From positions 1,426,001 through 1,490,000 of the forward strand of contig OZ007032.1 of NCBI GenBank assembly GCA_963931615.1: a DNA stretch of 64,000 bases, in the 5' to 3' direction. The notes beneath the pieces are model-generated. The model was not told the DNA's origin and searched no databases. It saw only the letters and a program-made list of their open reading frames with translations. Positions within the stretch are counted from its first letter, which is position 1; the number at the start of each line of letters is the position of its first letter. This DNA is from Coprenecus sp902388455 (lineage in GTDB: Bacteria > Bacteroidota > Bacteroidia > Bacteroidales > UBA932). A program made the position numbers and the translations under genes. Below are positions 43,959 to 52,170 of the stretch, in pieces.

Positions 43959-45029
43959 CTATGAAGGAATTGTAAGATTTGCGAACGTACCGTTGAGCCT
44001 GTAGTACTCGTTGATGACAAAGTCGAATGTCACATTATTATCGGCATCAACCTCCATCGAGCCGCCGACTACTGCTCCAAGATTATTGTCATCAACTACC
44101 ACGTGAGTGAATGAGCAATAGCTCGAGGAGACCTCACCTTCTATGATGCTGAATGCCGTGTTGGTACCGGTAGGCACCACATTGTAGGTTCCTGACTCCA
44201 GGCTTCCATTGTCGATATTGGCGTAGATAAGTGCTGTCATCTCTATCCCGTCATCAGTACTGAATACAGCGACAACCCTGCCCACCCCGCTGTCTGTAGT
44301 TGTCATATCTATCTGAACAGACGTGAATGTCAGATCAAGATCATAGTCTATCTCGTACTCAAACATGGTGGTAGGGTATTCTGACTGTACTTCACTGTAT
44401 TCTGTTCCGTTCTGCGCAACCACGACAAGAGTATATGAGGTGTTGGCTTCCAGGCCTTCCACGACCACTTCCTCCTGGGTCATGTCTACCTGCGTTCCAT
44501 TCAGAATTATCTCATCCGCATGCGGAATCGCTTCACTTCTGCCGATTACCATATAGGATATCGCTTCTGCATTCTCGCTGTTGTATGTAAAGGCAATGCT
44601 CTTCCTGGCCGGAATGACGGACTCTATTGCCAGCGTGGGAACGGCAGGTTCATCAGGCTCGCTCTGGGAAGTCGCTGTTTCCAGTATGGCGACACTGCTG
44701 TATATCTCACCGTTCAAAGCTGCTGCCGCAATGGTATAAGATGTACCTGCCGTCAGATTGTCTGCCGTATATGTTCCGGTCCCGGTGCCGACCTGATGTC
44801 CGGAGCTGATTATCTCCTCGGCTCCCGGAACAGTGGTTCCTGTCTCCACGATCTGCCATGCTACTGTCTCCGCATCTACAGGTGTCAGTGTGAAGTCAAT
44901 GGATGTCTCGCGGGCCTCGATGAGAGATATCGAGATTTTCGGTTCTACAGTAGCGGGACTCTTCTCACAAGAGAATAAAGACAAGCAGGCCAGTCCTGCT
45001 AAAATTGCTGAAATATAATCAGTCTTCAT
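43959..45029 (-). CDS. Lipoprotein with two FN3-like domains
   Basis: 356 residues: lipoprotein signal ending SLFSC, then two fibronectin-III-like modules (ISLIEARETSIDFTLTPVDAETVAW... ; LAIESVIPARKSIAFTYNSENAEAISYMV...) each ending in a TSYTxxxxAxNG block, and a C-terminal beta domain with EVDADNNVTFDFVINEYYRLNGTF. Repeated FN3-like units with a Thr/Ser-rich surface are typical of outer-membrane or surface lipoproteins of Bacteroidales. No catalytic motif is seen. Confidence 0.8.
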   Translation of the reverse strand: MKTDYISAILAGLACLSLFSCEKSPATVEPKISISLIEARETSIDFTLTPVDAETVAWQIVETGTTVPGAEEIISSGHQVGTGTGTYTADNLTAGTSYTIAAAALNGEIYSSVAILETATSQSEPDEPAVPTLAIESVIPARKSIAFTYNSENAEAISYMVIGRSEAIPHADEIILNGTQVDMTQEEVVVEGLEANTSYTLVVVAQNGTEYSEVQSEYPTTMFEYEIDYDLDLTFTSVQIDMTTTDSGVGRVVAVFSTDDGIEMTALIYANIDNGSLESGTYNVVPTGTNTAFSIIEGEVSSSYCSFTHVVVDDNNLGAVVGGSMEVDADNNVTFDFVINEYYRLNGTFANLTIPS

Positions 45030-45545
45030 TGATTGTATTGGTTTTGAATTTATTGATGTGTATTATGAATTTCTCAATACTGCCGGAACTGAAGTGTCTG
45101 CAGCTCCGACTTCCATTACAGGTTACCTCGGCATCCAGCTATATGTAGCCAAGGCAGTGATTATGACTGCATCGTCGGTGATGTCACAGGGAGGAGCAGT
45201 CTTCTTGGCTGCCTGCTGCAATGTCGTGGAATGACGGATTGCAGAATATCGCCGCATGGCCGTCACAAATGTAATGTCAGTAATCGCTTAACGAAAATTT
45301 ACTAAGAATCGCTAATGAACTGATGAGTTAGTGAAATGCTCTGCATCTTGCTTGAATTAATGGTCAGTTTTAAATAATGCAAATTTAAAACAAAAATCAG
45401 ACAGTGACAAGTCTGTGACAAAAAAACGTCATGCAAGTCGGACTTGTCACTGTATTGCCATGGAGCGAACCTGAGGGTCTGCTGCGGTAATATTTGCACA
45501 TCCGCTTTTTTTTCGTATCTTGCAATGTTTAAATTTACATTTGAT
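45030..45545. other. Intergenic region between two divergent lipoprotein genes
   Basis: About 515 bases with no convincing gene. It holds a CAAAnnTA (minus-strand TACATTTG) box at 45266-45273, a 13-bp perfect inverted repeat (45401-45413 with 45441-45453) and, nested in its right part, a tight palindrome CAAGTC-g-GACTTG (45434-45446). A TATCTTGC at about 45515 is the best promoter candidate for the plus-strand gene. Confidence 0.6.
45401..45453. promoter_or_regulatory. 13-bp inverted repeat, possible operator
   Basis: Arms ACAGTGACAAGTC and GACTTGTCACTGT, exactly complementary, with a 27-base loop containing a poly-A run and CGTCATGCAAGTCG. The size suits a dimeric regulator or an RNA hairpin between the divergent lipoprotein genes. 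Confidence 0.6.
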
Positions 45546-46616
45546 ATGAAACGACTTATTATTACTCTGACTGCTGCCGCCATAGTCTTCTCATGCTCTG
45601 ACCGGACTGCCTCGGACGGCATCAGCGTCATAGACGCCGACCTGACCGGCAAGGAAGTCATCGAGCTGAATCTGGCGGATCTGGAGAAGACTGTTCTGGA
45701 ATACTCCGATGAGAGCATAATCGGATATGCAACGAATTTTTTACAGGCTCCCCATGGTTATATACTGAAATCCAGCAGCGGGAATACCGTCAGACTGATG
45801 TATTTCGACAGAGAAGGACAGTACATCTGCGACATCAGCCATCAAGGCCGCGGGCCAGGTGAGTTTCTGGATGTGTCGTCAATATACATGACAGGAGACA
45901 CACTGACCGTCGCCAGTTTCTATGACAAAGAAAAACTCCTGCGCTATCTCATCACCCCCGATGGATACGAGCCTCTGGCCGGAGTTCCAATCAAGCAGCT
46001 CGACTGGAGCATATCAAAGATCTTCGCCACACCTGACATCCCAGGCAGATACTTCGTGAAGAACACCTGGAACGGGACTCCCGGATATACGACTCCTCTT
46101 TTCACCATTTACGACGAAGACTGGAACATCGTGGACACATGCAGGACAAAACATCCCGAAGGAGGCTTCGCATCCCCTTATCCGATATCCAGGGCCGGTG
46201 ACAGAATCTACCTCAACCAGGCGTTCTCAGACACCATCTACGTTGCCTATAATGACAGAATAGATCCGGCACTGATAATCGATTTCGGTCAAAGCGACTA
46301 TCCCGCCGACATCAAGTACGACGTCATGAAGCGGTTTGAGTTCACAAAAGAGCATCCGGACGCTCATTACCTGATACACAACGGCTCTCTGATAACAGAG
46401 GACAAGGCATACCTCTACCTCAGTTCCGGACACGGACCGTACTTTCTGGTATACGACATGAACGATGGTTCCTCTACATTCTACAGGATAATGGACGAGG
46501 ACGGGGATCCCGCTCTTATGTTTTACATATTCGCATCCCCGGACGGCAGGGTCAAGGGCACCTTCCAGTCCGTCAGCGAGGAGAATTCCTCAATTTACGA
46601 CCTCTCTTCCCTATAG
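45546..46616 (+). CDS. 6-bladed beta-propeller lipoprotein
   Basis: 356 residues with a lipoprotein signal (AAAIVFSC). The block ICDISHQGRGPGEFLDVSSIYMTGDTL is the mark of the Bacteroidales 6-bladed beta-propeller lipoprotein family; further blades end in hydrophobic-Asp/Gly turns. Ligand and role are unknown; they occur often near outer-membrane signalling and polysaccharide genes. The stop overlaps the convergent cytidine deaminase by 6 bases. Confidence 0.85.
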   Translation: MKRLIITLTAAAIVFSCSDRTASDGISVIDADLTGKEVIELNLADLEKTVLEYSDESIIGYATNFLQAPHGYILKSSSGNTVRLMYFDREGQYICDISHQGRGPGEFLDVSSIYMTGDTLTVASFYDKEKLLRYLITPDGYEPLAGVPIKQLDWSISKIFATPDIPGRYFVKNTWNGTPGYTTPLFTIYDEDWNIVDTCRTKHPEGGFASPYPISRAGDRIYLNQAFSDTIYVAYNDRIDPALIIDFGQSDYPADIKYDVMKRFEFTKEHPDAHYLIHNGSLITEDKAYLYLSSGHGPYFLVYDMNDGSSTFYRIMDEDGDPALMFYIFASPDGRVKGTFQSVSEENSSIYDLSSL

Positions 46617-47096
46617 TCCGTTGAAAATAAACGGCAGAATATCCTCTACACAGGAAAATACTACAATACGGCTGAGGCCTCCCACGATGACACGGACGGG
46701 GGCCTCTGCTCTTTTCTGGGACTCGGCAAGGACCTGACGGCAGGCTCCGCAGGGCCAGGCCGGCTCGGGGACCATCCGGCCGTCACGGCAGGCTGTTATG
46801 GCGATGGCTCTTACGGCCAAACGGGGATATTGCGCATGGGCCGCGAAGAGGGCAGTCCGCTCGGCGCAGAGGCCCGAGGGAAAAGCCGCATTCTCCTGAT
46901 TGGCCCCGGTGACCACCGTACCGTCCGAAAGGAGCACCGCCGCTCCCACATTGTACTTGGAATAAGGGGCATACGAGCCTTCCGTCGCCTCGACCGCCCT
47001 TTCCAGCAGCGTGCGGTCCGCCTCATCCATCTCCGCCATCGAGGCATATTCCTGATAATCTATCGTGAGTCTTTTCTGTGCCATGGCATCTATCAT
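46611..47096 (-). CDS. cdd: Cytidine deaminase
   Basis: 161 residues with the zinc site: Cys77-Ala-Glu79 in GLCAERTALF, and Cys116/Cys119 in WPCGACRQVLAE, plus the substrate segment SKYNVGAAVLLSDG and TGANQENAAFPSG. It deaminates cytidine and deoxycytidine in pyrimidine salvage. The ATG at 47096 has a promoter box (47114-47121) 18 bases upstream; the internal ATG at 47084 is another option. Confidence 0.94.
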   Translation of the reverse strand: MIDAMAQKRLTIDYQEYASMAEMDEADRTLLERAVEATEGSYAPYSKYNVGAAVLLSDGTVVTGANQENAAFPSGLCAERTALFAAHAQYPRLAVRAIAITACRDGRMVPEPAWPCGACRQVLAESQKRAEAPVRVIVGGLSRIVVFSCVEDILPFIFNGL

Positions 47097-47113
47097 TTAT
47101 TGCTTTGACGAGA

Positions 47114-47121
47114 CAAATTTA
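47114..47121 (-). promoter_or_regulatory. Bacteroidota -7 promoter box (TAAATTTG) of cdd
   Basis: Exact TAnnTTTG match on the minus strand, 18 bases before the cdd ATG. A plus-strand TAACTTTG lies 29 bases away and points the other way. Confidence 0.6.
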
Positions 47122-47142
47122 ACAATTCCGCCGGGAATTTTC

Positions 47143-47150
47143 TAACTTTG
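47143..47150 (+). promoter_or_regulatory. Promoter box (TAACTTTG) with no coding gene downstream
   Basis: Exact plus-strand TAnnTTTG box facing an ORF-less region of about 320 bases that ends at the octamer repeat, so it might drive a small RNA. No downstream T-rich terminator was found. Confidence 0.4.
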
Positions 47151-47472
47151 ACTTAATAACTATCTGTAACAGTTGCCTTATAGGGTGGGGCACCTTTCCA
47201 GGCTAAATCTGAAGTCTTTATCGTCAAGGTATTCCCGGCTTTTATCCAATCGTTCCCGAAAACAGTTATGGCCAGGTCTCACACTGTCGACCGGAGACAT
47301 TGCCTCAATGCTCCGGCTGAGGCTTTCACTGGCATCCCAGTATGTCGTCATTTAACATTTTCCGCAAAATGCAATAACCAACTACCAAGCGGTTGCAACA
47401 TAATTAAATGTTAAGTGATGATGCGGCGGTCGCAAACGGCTTTAGCTTTCAGACAGCGGCCCTTCGAGATAC
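47151..47472 (+). other. Non-coding stretch with interlocking stems
   Basis: No convincing ORF. CCGGAG (47291-47296) can pair with CTCCGG (47311-47316), and GCCTCA (47302-47307) with TGAGGC (47318-47323); the pairings interlock. A 9-bp inverted repeat TTAACATTT/AAATGTTAA (47352-47360 and 47406-47414) encloses 45 bases. Nothing here matches a known RNA family by eye. Confidence 0.4.
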
Positions 47473-47576
47473 TGATAGCCGGACAGTCATGCTGCCACAT
47501 AGTCACACAGCCGGAGAGCCACACAGTCATGCAGCCACACAGTCATACAGCCATGCAGCCATACAGCCATACAGCC
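47473..47576 (+). repeat. Octamer microsatellite, 13 units
   Basis: Thirteen consecutive 8-bp units, consensus ATACAGCC, with variants such as ACACAGTC and ATGCAGCC; the last seven units are nearly perfect. Total 104 bases. It lies in non-coding DNA, so length change would not shift a reading frame. Confidence 0.8.
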
Positions 47577-48007
47577 ACAGTCTGTTATGCTCATTTTTTC
47601 ATATTACCGTATTCCACAGCAACTTACGTTGAACTGGTGACTTACAGACTGAAGGCTACCGATGCCTGTCTGTTATCCTGATTTTTCGCCTACCTCTCTG
47701 TATAACAATACTTTACACAAATATTCCGATTACAGACTCGTCAGGGAGAAAATATGCTGACCGCGGAATAACCCTGCCACAGCTCCTTACAGGCGCATTA
47801 AAATGAGCACGTGTCACAGTGCACCGCTCTGTCTGTTGTCGGCATAACCATGTAATCACATGCTATCCAGATAAATACAAAAAACGGCTATTTACAGACT
47901 GCAGGCGGTGCGGTAAAGAATCATTATAGACTTCGCCGCATATATTGTTGCGCCTCGGCAGAGCAAATAAATTTGCTCTGCGCTCGGCTTCTGCGTACAT
48001 TTGTACT
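47577..48007. other. Non-coding stretch upstream of the membrane coiled-coil gene
   Basis: About 430 bases with no credible gene. The 10-bp hairpin GCAGAGCAAA-taaa-TTTGCTCTGC (47958-47981) stands 15 bases before the TACATTTG box at 47996-48003. Confidence 0.5.
47958..48003 (+). promoter_or_regulatory. Hairpin plus -7 box giving an apparently leaderless start
   Basis: A perfect 10-bp inverted repeat (47958-47967 and 47972-47981, 4-base loop) is followed by TACATTTG (47996-48003), and the ATG comes 4 bases later at 48008. With a -7 box this close, transcription would start at or next to the ATG. Confidence 0.65.
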
Positions 48008-48769
48008 ATGGATTGGGATTTTATCATACACTGCATACTGGCCGTGGGGCTGTCGGCGGCTCTGATTGCACTGCTGGACAGCCGCATTAAACTGAGGAAG
48101 GAACGGCGGAAGACATCGATGTTCTACGGCATTTCCAGGGACTTAGAGGGGGACACATGGAAGCAGAAGGACGTTATCGAGGAGCAGAACGATACGATAA
48201 TGGAGCAGGACAGCACCATTCAGGAACAGAACAGTACGATTCAGGAGCAAAGCAGCACCATACGGGAGCAGAAGCACGAGATTGAGAGCCTCGGGGCAGA
48301 ACTGAAGGAGAGCAGGGCCATGGCCAGGATGCTGCTGGAACGCGCTCAGGACGGCCAGGGCAGACTCACCGCCTTCACCGAGCGGCTGCTGATGCTGATC
48401 GATGAGACAGCCAACGTCCACTACGAGAGCGCATCCAGCCCCGTAACCCTCAGCCGCAGACTCAAGGAGACCCTTCAGAACGGACTCACCGGCCACGAGG
48501 CACTGGAACAGATCAGCGGCCTCATCGAGACCTCCTACCCCGGCTTCCTCAGCGGACTCTTCAACGACTTTCCCTGGCTGACCGACGACAACCGCCTGCT
48601 CATCTGCCTGATGTGCTGCGGCCTCTCCCCAAACGCCGCCAGCGTCATCCTCGACCGCGACCTCAACCGCCTCAACAAATGGAAGACATCCCTCGCCAGG
48701 CAGATGGGCCTCTCCACCCGCCTCTCCAAATACCTCAAGGACCGGCTGGCCTCCTGCCGCTGCGCATAA
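48008..48769 (+). CDS. Membrane-anchored coiled-coil protein with HTH-like C-terminus
   Basis: 253 residues. One N-terminal transmembrane helix (CILAVGLSAALIALL), then a heptad repeat of five units of seven (residues 59-93, EQxSTIx), a longer coiled coil, and a C-terminal region ending NRLLICLMCCGLSPNAASVILDRDLNRLNKWKTSLARQMG. That end resembles the degenerate HTH of Bacteroidota TPR-type regulators, seen as a weak likeness only. It may be a membrane-tethered regulator. The longer reading upstream crosses the promoter, so the ATG at 48008 is used. Confidence 0.65.
   Translation: MDWDFIIHCILAVGLSAALIALLDSRIKLRKERRKTSMFYGISRDLEGDTWKQKDVIEEQNDTIMEQDSTIQEQNSTIQEQSSTIREQKHEIESLGAELKESRAMARMLLERAQDGQGRLTAFTERLLMLIDETANVHYESASSPVTLSRRLKETLQNGLTGHEALEQISGLIETSYPGFLSGLFNDFPWLTDDNRLLICLMCCGLSPNAASVILDRDLNRLNKWKTSLARQMGLSTRLSKYLKDRLASCRCA
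48182..48286 (+). repeat. 21-bp coding repeat, five units (heptad repeat)
   Basis: Five in-frame 21-bp units encode EQNDTIM, EQDSTIQ, EQNSTIQ, EQSSTIR and EQKHEIE, a coiled-coil heptad. Unit gain or loss would lengthen or shorten the coil by exactly one heptad without a frameshift. Confidence 0.85.
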
Positions 48770-48880
48770 CCTCACTGGAAGGCCTGTATACCACATCTTG
48801 CCTGCTTGCCACCTCTTTAACTCTTCCCCTTAACTCCTAGCCCTTCTAATTAACCACTCCTTTCCACCTCGCACCATTCC

Positions 48881-49060
48881 CACCTTCCGAAGGTGTGTTG
48901 ATTTCCTGCTTTTTCTGCTCACCTTCCGAAGGCGGGCAGATGCACTACCGCCACGAGAACGCCTGCAGCAGCATTTTCCAGCACCTTACGCTTTTTCCAC
49001 CTTCCGAAGGTGCGTTGATTTCCTGCTTTTTCTGCTCACCTTCCGAAGGTGAGTAGATGG
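48881..49060. repeat. Palindromic repeat, two 117-bp units
   Basis: Two copies start at 48881 and 48998 (period 117). Each holds two CACCTTCCGAAGGTG-type palindromes 39 bases apart (48881, 48920; 48998, 49037), with the intervening TTGATTTCCTGCTTTTTCTG kept identical. Non-coding. Confidence 0.75.
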
Positions 49061-49077
49061 CCTTACACTCCGCTCAA

Positions 49078-49345
49078 GAAGGTGACGGGTAAACGGCACT
49101 TTCGCCTGCACCTTTCGGACGGGCATCCCGGATAGGGCTGGCGAGAGAGACACCTGGGGCAGGTCGGCCTATAACGAATTCGAGAAGGTGGTGGAGAAAG
49201 GCCGTTTCACCCGGCACCTTCCGGATGGGGTTCCCGGGCAGGGGCGACGAGAGAGGCTTCTGAGGCAGGTCCGCTTATAACGAATTCGAGAAGGTGGTGG
49301 AGAAAGGCCGTTTCACCCGGCACCTTCCGGATGGCCGAAGGCAGG
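49078..49345. repeat. 106-bp tandem repeat, about 2.5 units
   Basis: Units start at 49078, 49184 and 49290, each beginning GAAGGTG. Inside are CACCTTCCGG at 49215 and 49321 (CACCTTTCGG at 49109) and, in units two and three, ATAACGAATTCGAG just before the unit start. The repeat shares the CACCTTCCG core with the palindromes just upstream. It sits between the coiled-coil gene and the ABC permease gene. Confidence 0.8.
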
Positions 49346-49539
49346 AGTACTGACGGGGGACGCACATAAATGCCACACACACGTGAGGAAAAAAACTTCC
49401 GCAATGGCATAGATAGTGGCTGAAAATCAGGGGCTGCCGTTTAGAAAAAACTTCCGGGGCTTGCCAGGCGTGGAAACGGTACTTAATTTTGCGGCCGACT
49501 GCTGCAGGCATACAACTGGCAAACAGTTGACGACAGCAG

Positions 49540-49745
49540 ACATACAATGAACAGAGAACGAACAAACTGCGAAATGAAAGTGTACAGAGGGTTAACAAAC
49601 AACGAACAAATAGTGAACAGATAACAAAAGTTGACAACAAACAGCGAACAGCAAACAGCTGACGACAGCGAGCAGACAGCTGACAGCAAACAGCAAACAA
49701 CAAACAACAGACAGCAAAACAGCAGCCCCCACAACCACCAAGCAA
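49540..49745 (+). other. T-poor A/C-rich leader before the ABC permease
   Basis: About 200 bases with very few T on the plus strand, built of degenerate AACAGC/ACAAAC repeats. It runs up to 25 bases before the ATG at 49771. A transcript through it would be an unstructured, U-poor leader, as favoured by ribosomes in Bacteroidota that do not use Shine-Dalgarno sites. The antisense frame seen here is only a consequence of the missing T. Confidence 0.55.
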
Positions 49746-49770
49746 CTTACCAAAGCCATAACACACCGCC

Positions 49771-52122
49771 ATGAGACGCATACACTTCAACCGCCACACT
49801 CTCTTTTCCACCGTCCTGAATGTAACGGGACTGACCCTCGCCCTCTCTGTGTTCATGATACTGATGGTGCAGGTGATGTACGACTGGAGATACGACAGAT
49901 GTTATCCGGGATACGAGAACGTATACCGGCTGGAATACACCGCACATGAGGACATGAACGCCTACAGTGTGAACTGGTCCAGACCGATGATAACCATGAT
50001 GAAGGATGTCCTGCCCCAGGCCGAGGCAATTGGAACGTACGTTTACGACAAGGGGGCCGCAGCAGCCATGCGGGAGGCCGGGAGCGACAAGTCCGGGGTA
50101 AGCCTTAAGTTCGCCGACTGCGATTACGGTCTGCTGAAAGTATTCCCATTCGAATTTACGGAAGGGGACACCGCCCTGTTCCGCGCTCCGCGCATGGCGC
50201 TCATATCCGAAAGAGGAGCGGCAAAACTGTTCGGAAAGGAATCTCCGGTCGGAAAGGAAGTGGAGTTCAGTTCCTCTACCATAGTCAGGTACCGTCCCAC
50301 ACGTTTCACTATTGCGGGAGTCTACCGGGATTTTCCGGAGAATTCGAGCATGGACCGGGAAATCCTCGTCAATCTCGGCAACACATCCTTGAACAATACC
50401 GGTGAATGGGCCTACTACTGCTACGTCAGGACATCCGACCGAGACGGGCTGCAGTCGGTACTGGATACCTACGCATACGGGATGTCCGGGGGAAATGAAA
50501 AAGCCGGGTTCCGCCTCACTCCCCTGCACGACGCCTACTACAACCACAACACACAGCCCGACAACATCGCGAAAGGCAACCGCTCCACCACCATCACCCT
50601 CTTTTCCGTCGCCCTGCTCATCCTGATAATCGCCGCAATCAACTTCGTCAACTTTTCGATGGCCTCCGTTCCATTCCGCATCAAGGGTCTGAACACCAGA
50701 AGAGTCGTCGGGGCGACCCGGGGCAGCCTAATATGGAGCCAGCTGGGAACCACATTAGCATTGGTACTGACGGCATTTGTTCTCAGTGCAGGAGTTATGT
50801 CCATAGCTGCGACCACCGGCATTGCCTCCTATATCTCCGGCTCGCTCAGGGTGCAGGACAATCCGGCGGTGCTGCTCATCGGCCTGGGTGCCGCCACTGT
50901 CACAGCCCTCACGGCCGGCATCTTCCCCGCCCGCTACAGCACCTCCTTCAACCCGGCGATGGTGCTCAAGGGTTCCTTCTCCCTCTCGGCCCGGGGCCGG
51001 AACCTGCGCTCAGTCCTCGTCGGTGTCCAGTACCTCATCTCATTTGTCCTGATTATCTGCGCCCTCTTCATCACCCTGCAAGTCAAGTATATGAAGGGTT
51101 TCGACATGGGCTACGAACGGGAGCATATAGTAGAGTTCAGCATCTCGAACGACTACAGCTTCAGCCGGGAGACCCTCCGGGAGATGCTCCTCGAGAACCC
51201 CGCCGTCACCGACGTCACATTCTCCGGCTACTCCATTGCCTCGGAGACGAAAATGCCCTGGGGCCGGTCGTACAACGATGAGCCGGTGGAGGTCGAGTGC
51301 CTGCCGGTAGAGAGCAACTTCATCTCCTTCTTCGGCCTGGAGCTGACCGGAGGCCGGGACTTCCTGCCCTCGGACGACCTCAGTCCGGACGGCACGATGA
51401 TTGTCAACCAGACCTTCCTGGACAGGTACCCGTTCTACCGCATCGGTTCCAGATTTACCGGACACACCGACAACAGCACCATCATAGGCACCATCCGGGA
51501 TTTCAACTTCAAGCCCCTCCAGCACAGCATCGGTCCGTTCTGCCTGTACAACTTCGGCAGCACTCCCTGGTGGCAGCTGTCGACCGGATACGTGAAGATA
51601 ATCCCCGGCGACATCCAGGCCACATTTGACTTTATCCGCAAGACACTCCACGAGGCGGATCCATCCATCAGCCCCGAGGACATCGACATCCACTTCCTGG
51701 ACGACACCGTCGGAAGCCTCTACGCCAAGGAGGACAGGCTGGGCCGCGTCATCACCACCGCATCCTGGATATCCCTGCTCATTTCAGTCATCGGCATCCT
51801 CGGCCTGGTGTACTTCGAGACGCAGTTCCGCCGCAAGGAGATAGCCGTCCGCCGCGTGCACGGGGCATCGGTAGCGGAGATTCTAACCATGATCAACCGC
51901 TACTACCTGACCATCACCCTCATCTGCTTCATCCTGACCGCACCAGTCTCCTTCATCATCATCCGCAAGTGGGTGTCCTCCTTTCCTTACCAGAGTCCGG
52001 TGCCGGTGTGGATATTCATTGCCGCCCTCGCCCTGAGTGCCGCAGTCACTGCCGTCACCGTCACCCTCTGCAGCCGCCGGGCCGCACTGCGCAATCCGGT
52101 CGAGTCCATCTCCAATGAATAG
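49771..52122 (+). CDS. FtsX/MacB-type ABC transporter permease
   Basis: 783 residues. N-terminal membrane helix (TVLNVTGLTLALSVFMILMV), a large periplasmic MacB-like domain, then a FtsX core (TITLFSVALLILIIAAINFVNFSMAS), a second periplasmic domain and a second FtsX helix bundle ending NPVESISNE. Two-half permeases of about 780 residues are a common Bacteroidota type. The matching ATPase is not in this window. Possible roles: lipoprotein, peptide or drug export; unknown. Confidence 0.85.
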   Translation: MRRIHFNRHTLFSTVLNVTGLTLALSVFMILMVQVMYDWRYDRCYPGYENVYRLEYTAHEDMNAYSVNWSRPMITMMKDVLPQAEAIGTYVYDKGAAAAMREAGSDKSGVSLKFADCDYGLLKVFPFEFTEGDTALFRAPRMALISERGAAKLFGKESPVGKEVEFSSSTIVRYRPTRFTIAGVYRDFPENSSMDREILVNLGNTSLNNTGEWAYYCYVRTSDRDGLQSVLDTYAYGMSGGNEKAGFRLTPLHDAYYNHNTQPDNIAKGNRSTTITLFSVALLILIIAAINFVNFSMASVPFRIKGLNTRRVVGATRGSLIWSQLGTTLALVLTAFVLSAGVMSIAATTGIASYISGSLRVQDNPAVLLIGLGAATVTALTAGIFPARYSTSFNPAMVLKGSFSLSARGRNLRSVLVGVQYLISFVLIICALFITLQVKYMKGFDMGYEREHIVEFSISNDYSFSRETLREMLLENPAVTDVTFSGYSIASETKMPWGRSYNDEPVEVECLPVESNFISFFGLELTGGRDFLPSDDLSPDGTMIVNQTFLDRYPFYRIGSRFTGHTDNSTIIGTIRDFNFKPLQHSIGPFCLYNFGSTPWWQLSTGYVKIIPGDIQATFDFIRKTLHEADPSISPEDIDIHFLDDTVGSLYAKEDRLGRVITTASWISLLISVIGILGLVYFETQFRRKEIAVRRVHGASVAEILTMINRYYLTITLICFILTAPVSFIIIRKWVSSFPYQSPVPVWIFIAALALSAAVTAVTVTLCSRRAALRNPVESISNE

Positions 52123-52132
52123 AATTTTTTCG

Positions 52133-52140
52133 TACTTTTG
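52133..52140 (+). promoter_or_regulatory. Bacteroidota -7 promoter box (TACTTTTG)
   Basis: Exact TAnnTTTG box 10 bases past the permease stop and 30 bases before the muramidase ATG at 52171. Confidence 0.65.
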
Positions 52141-52170
52141 TCCGTTCATGCACACAGCTGAACTGACGAC

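Noticed and set aside
47415..47681. 88-codon plus-strand frame with His/Ser repeats
   Set aside because: The repeats are just the octamer microsatellite translated; start and end are not supported.
49275..49856. 193-codon minus-strand Cys/Leu-rich frame
   Set aside because: Produced by the T-poor repeat leader read in reverse; low complexity, no family.
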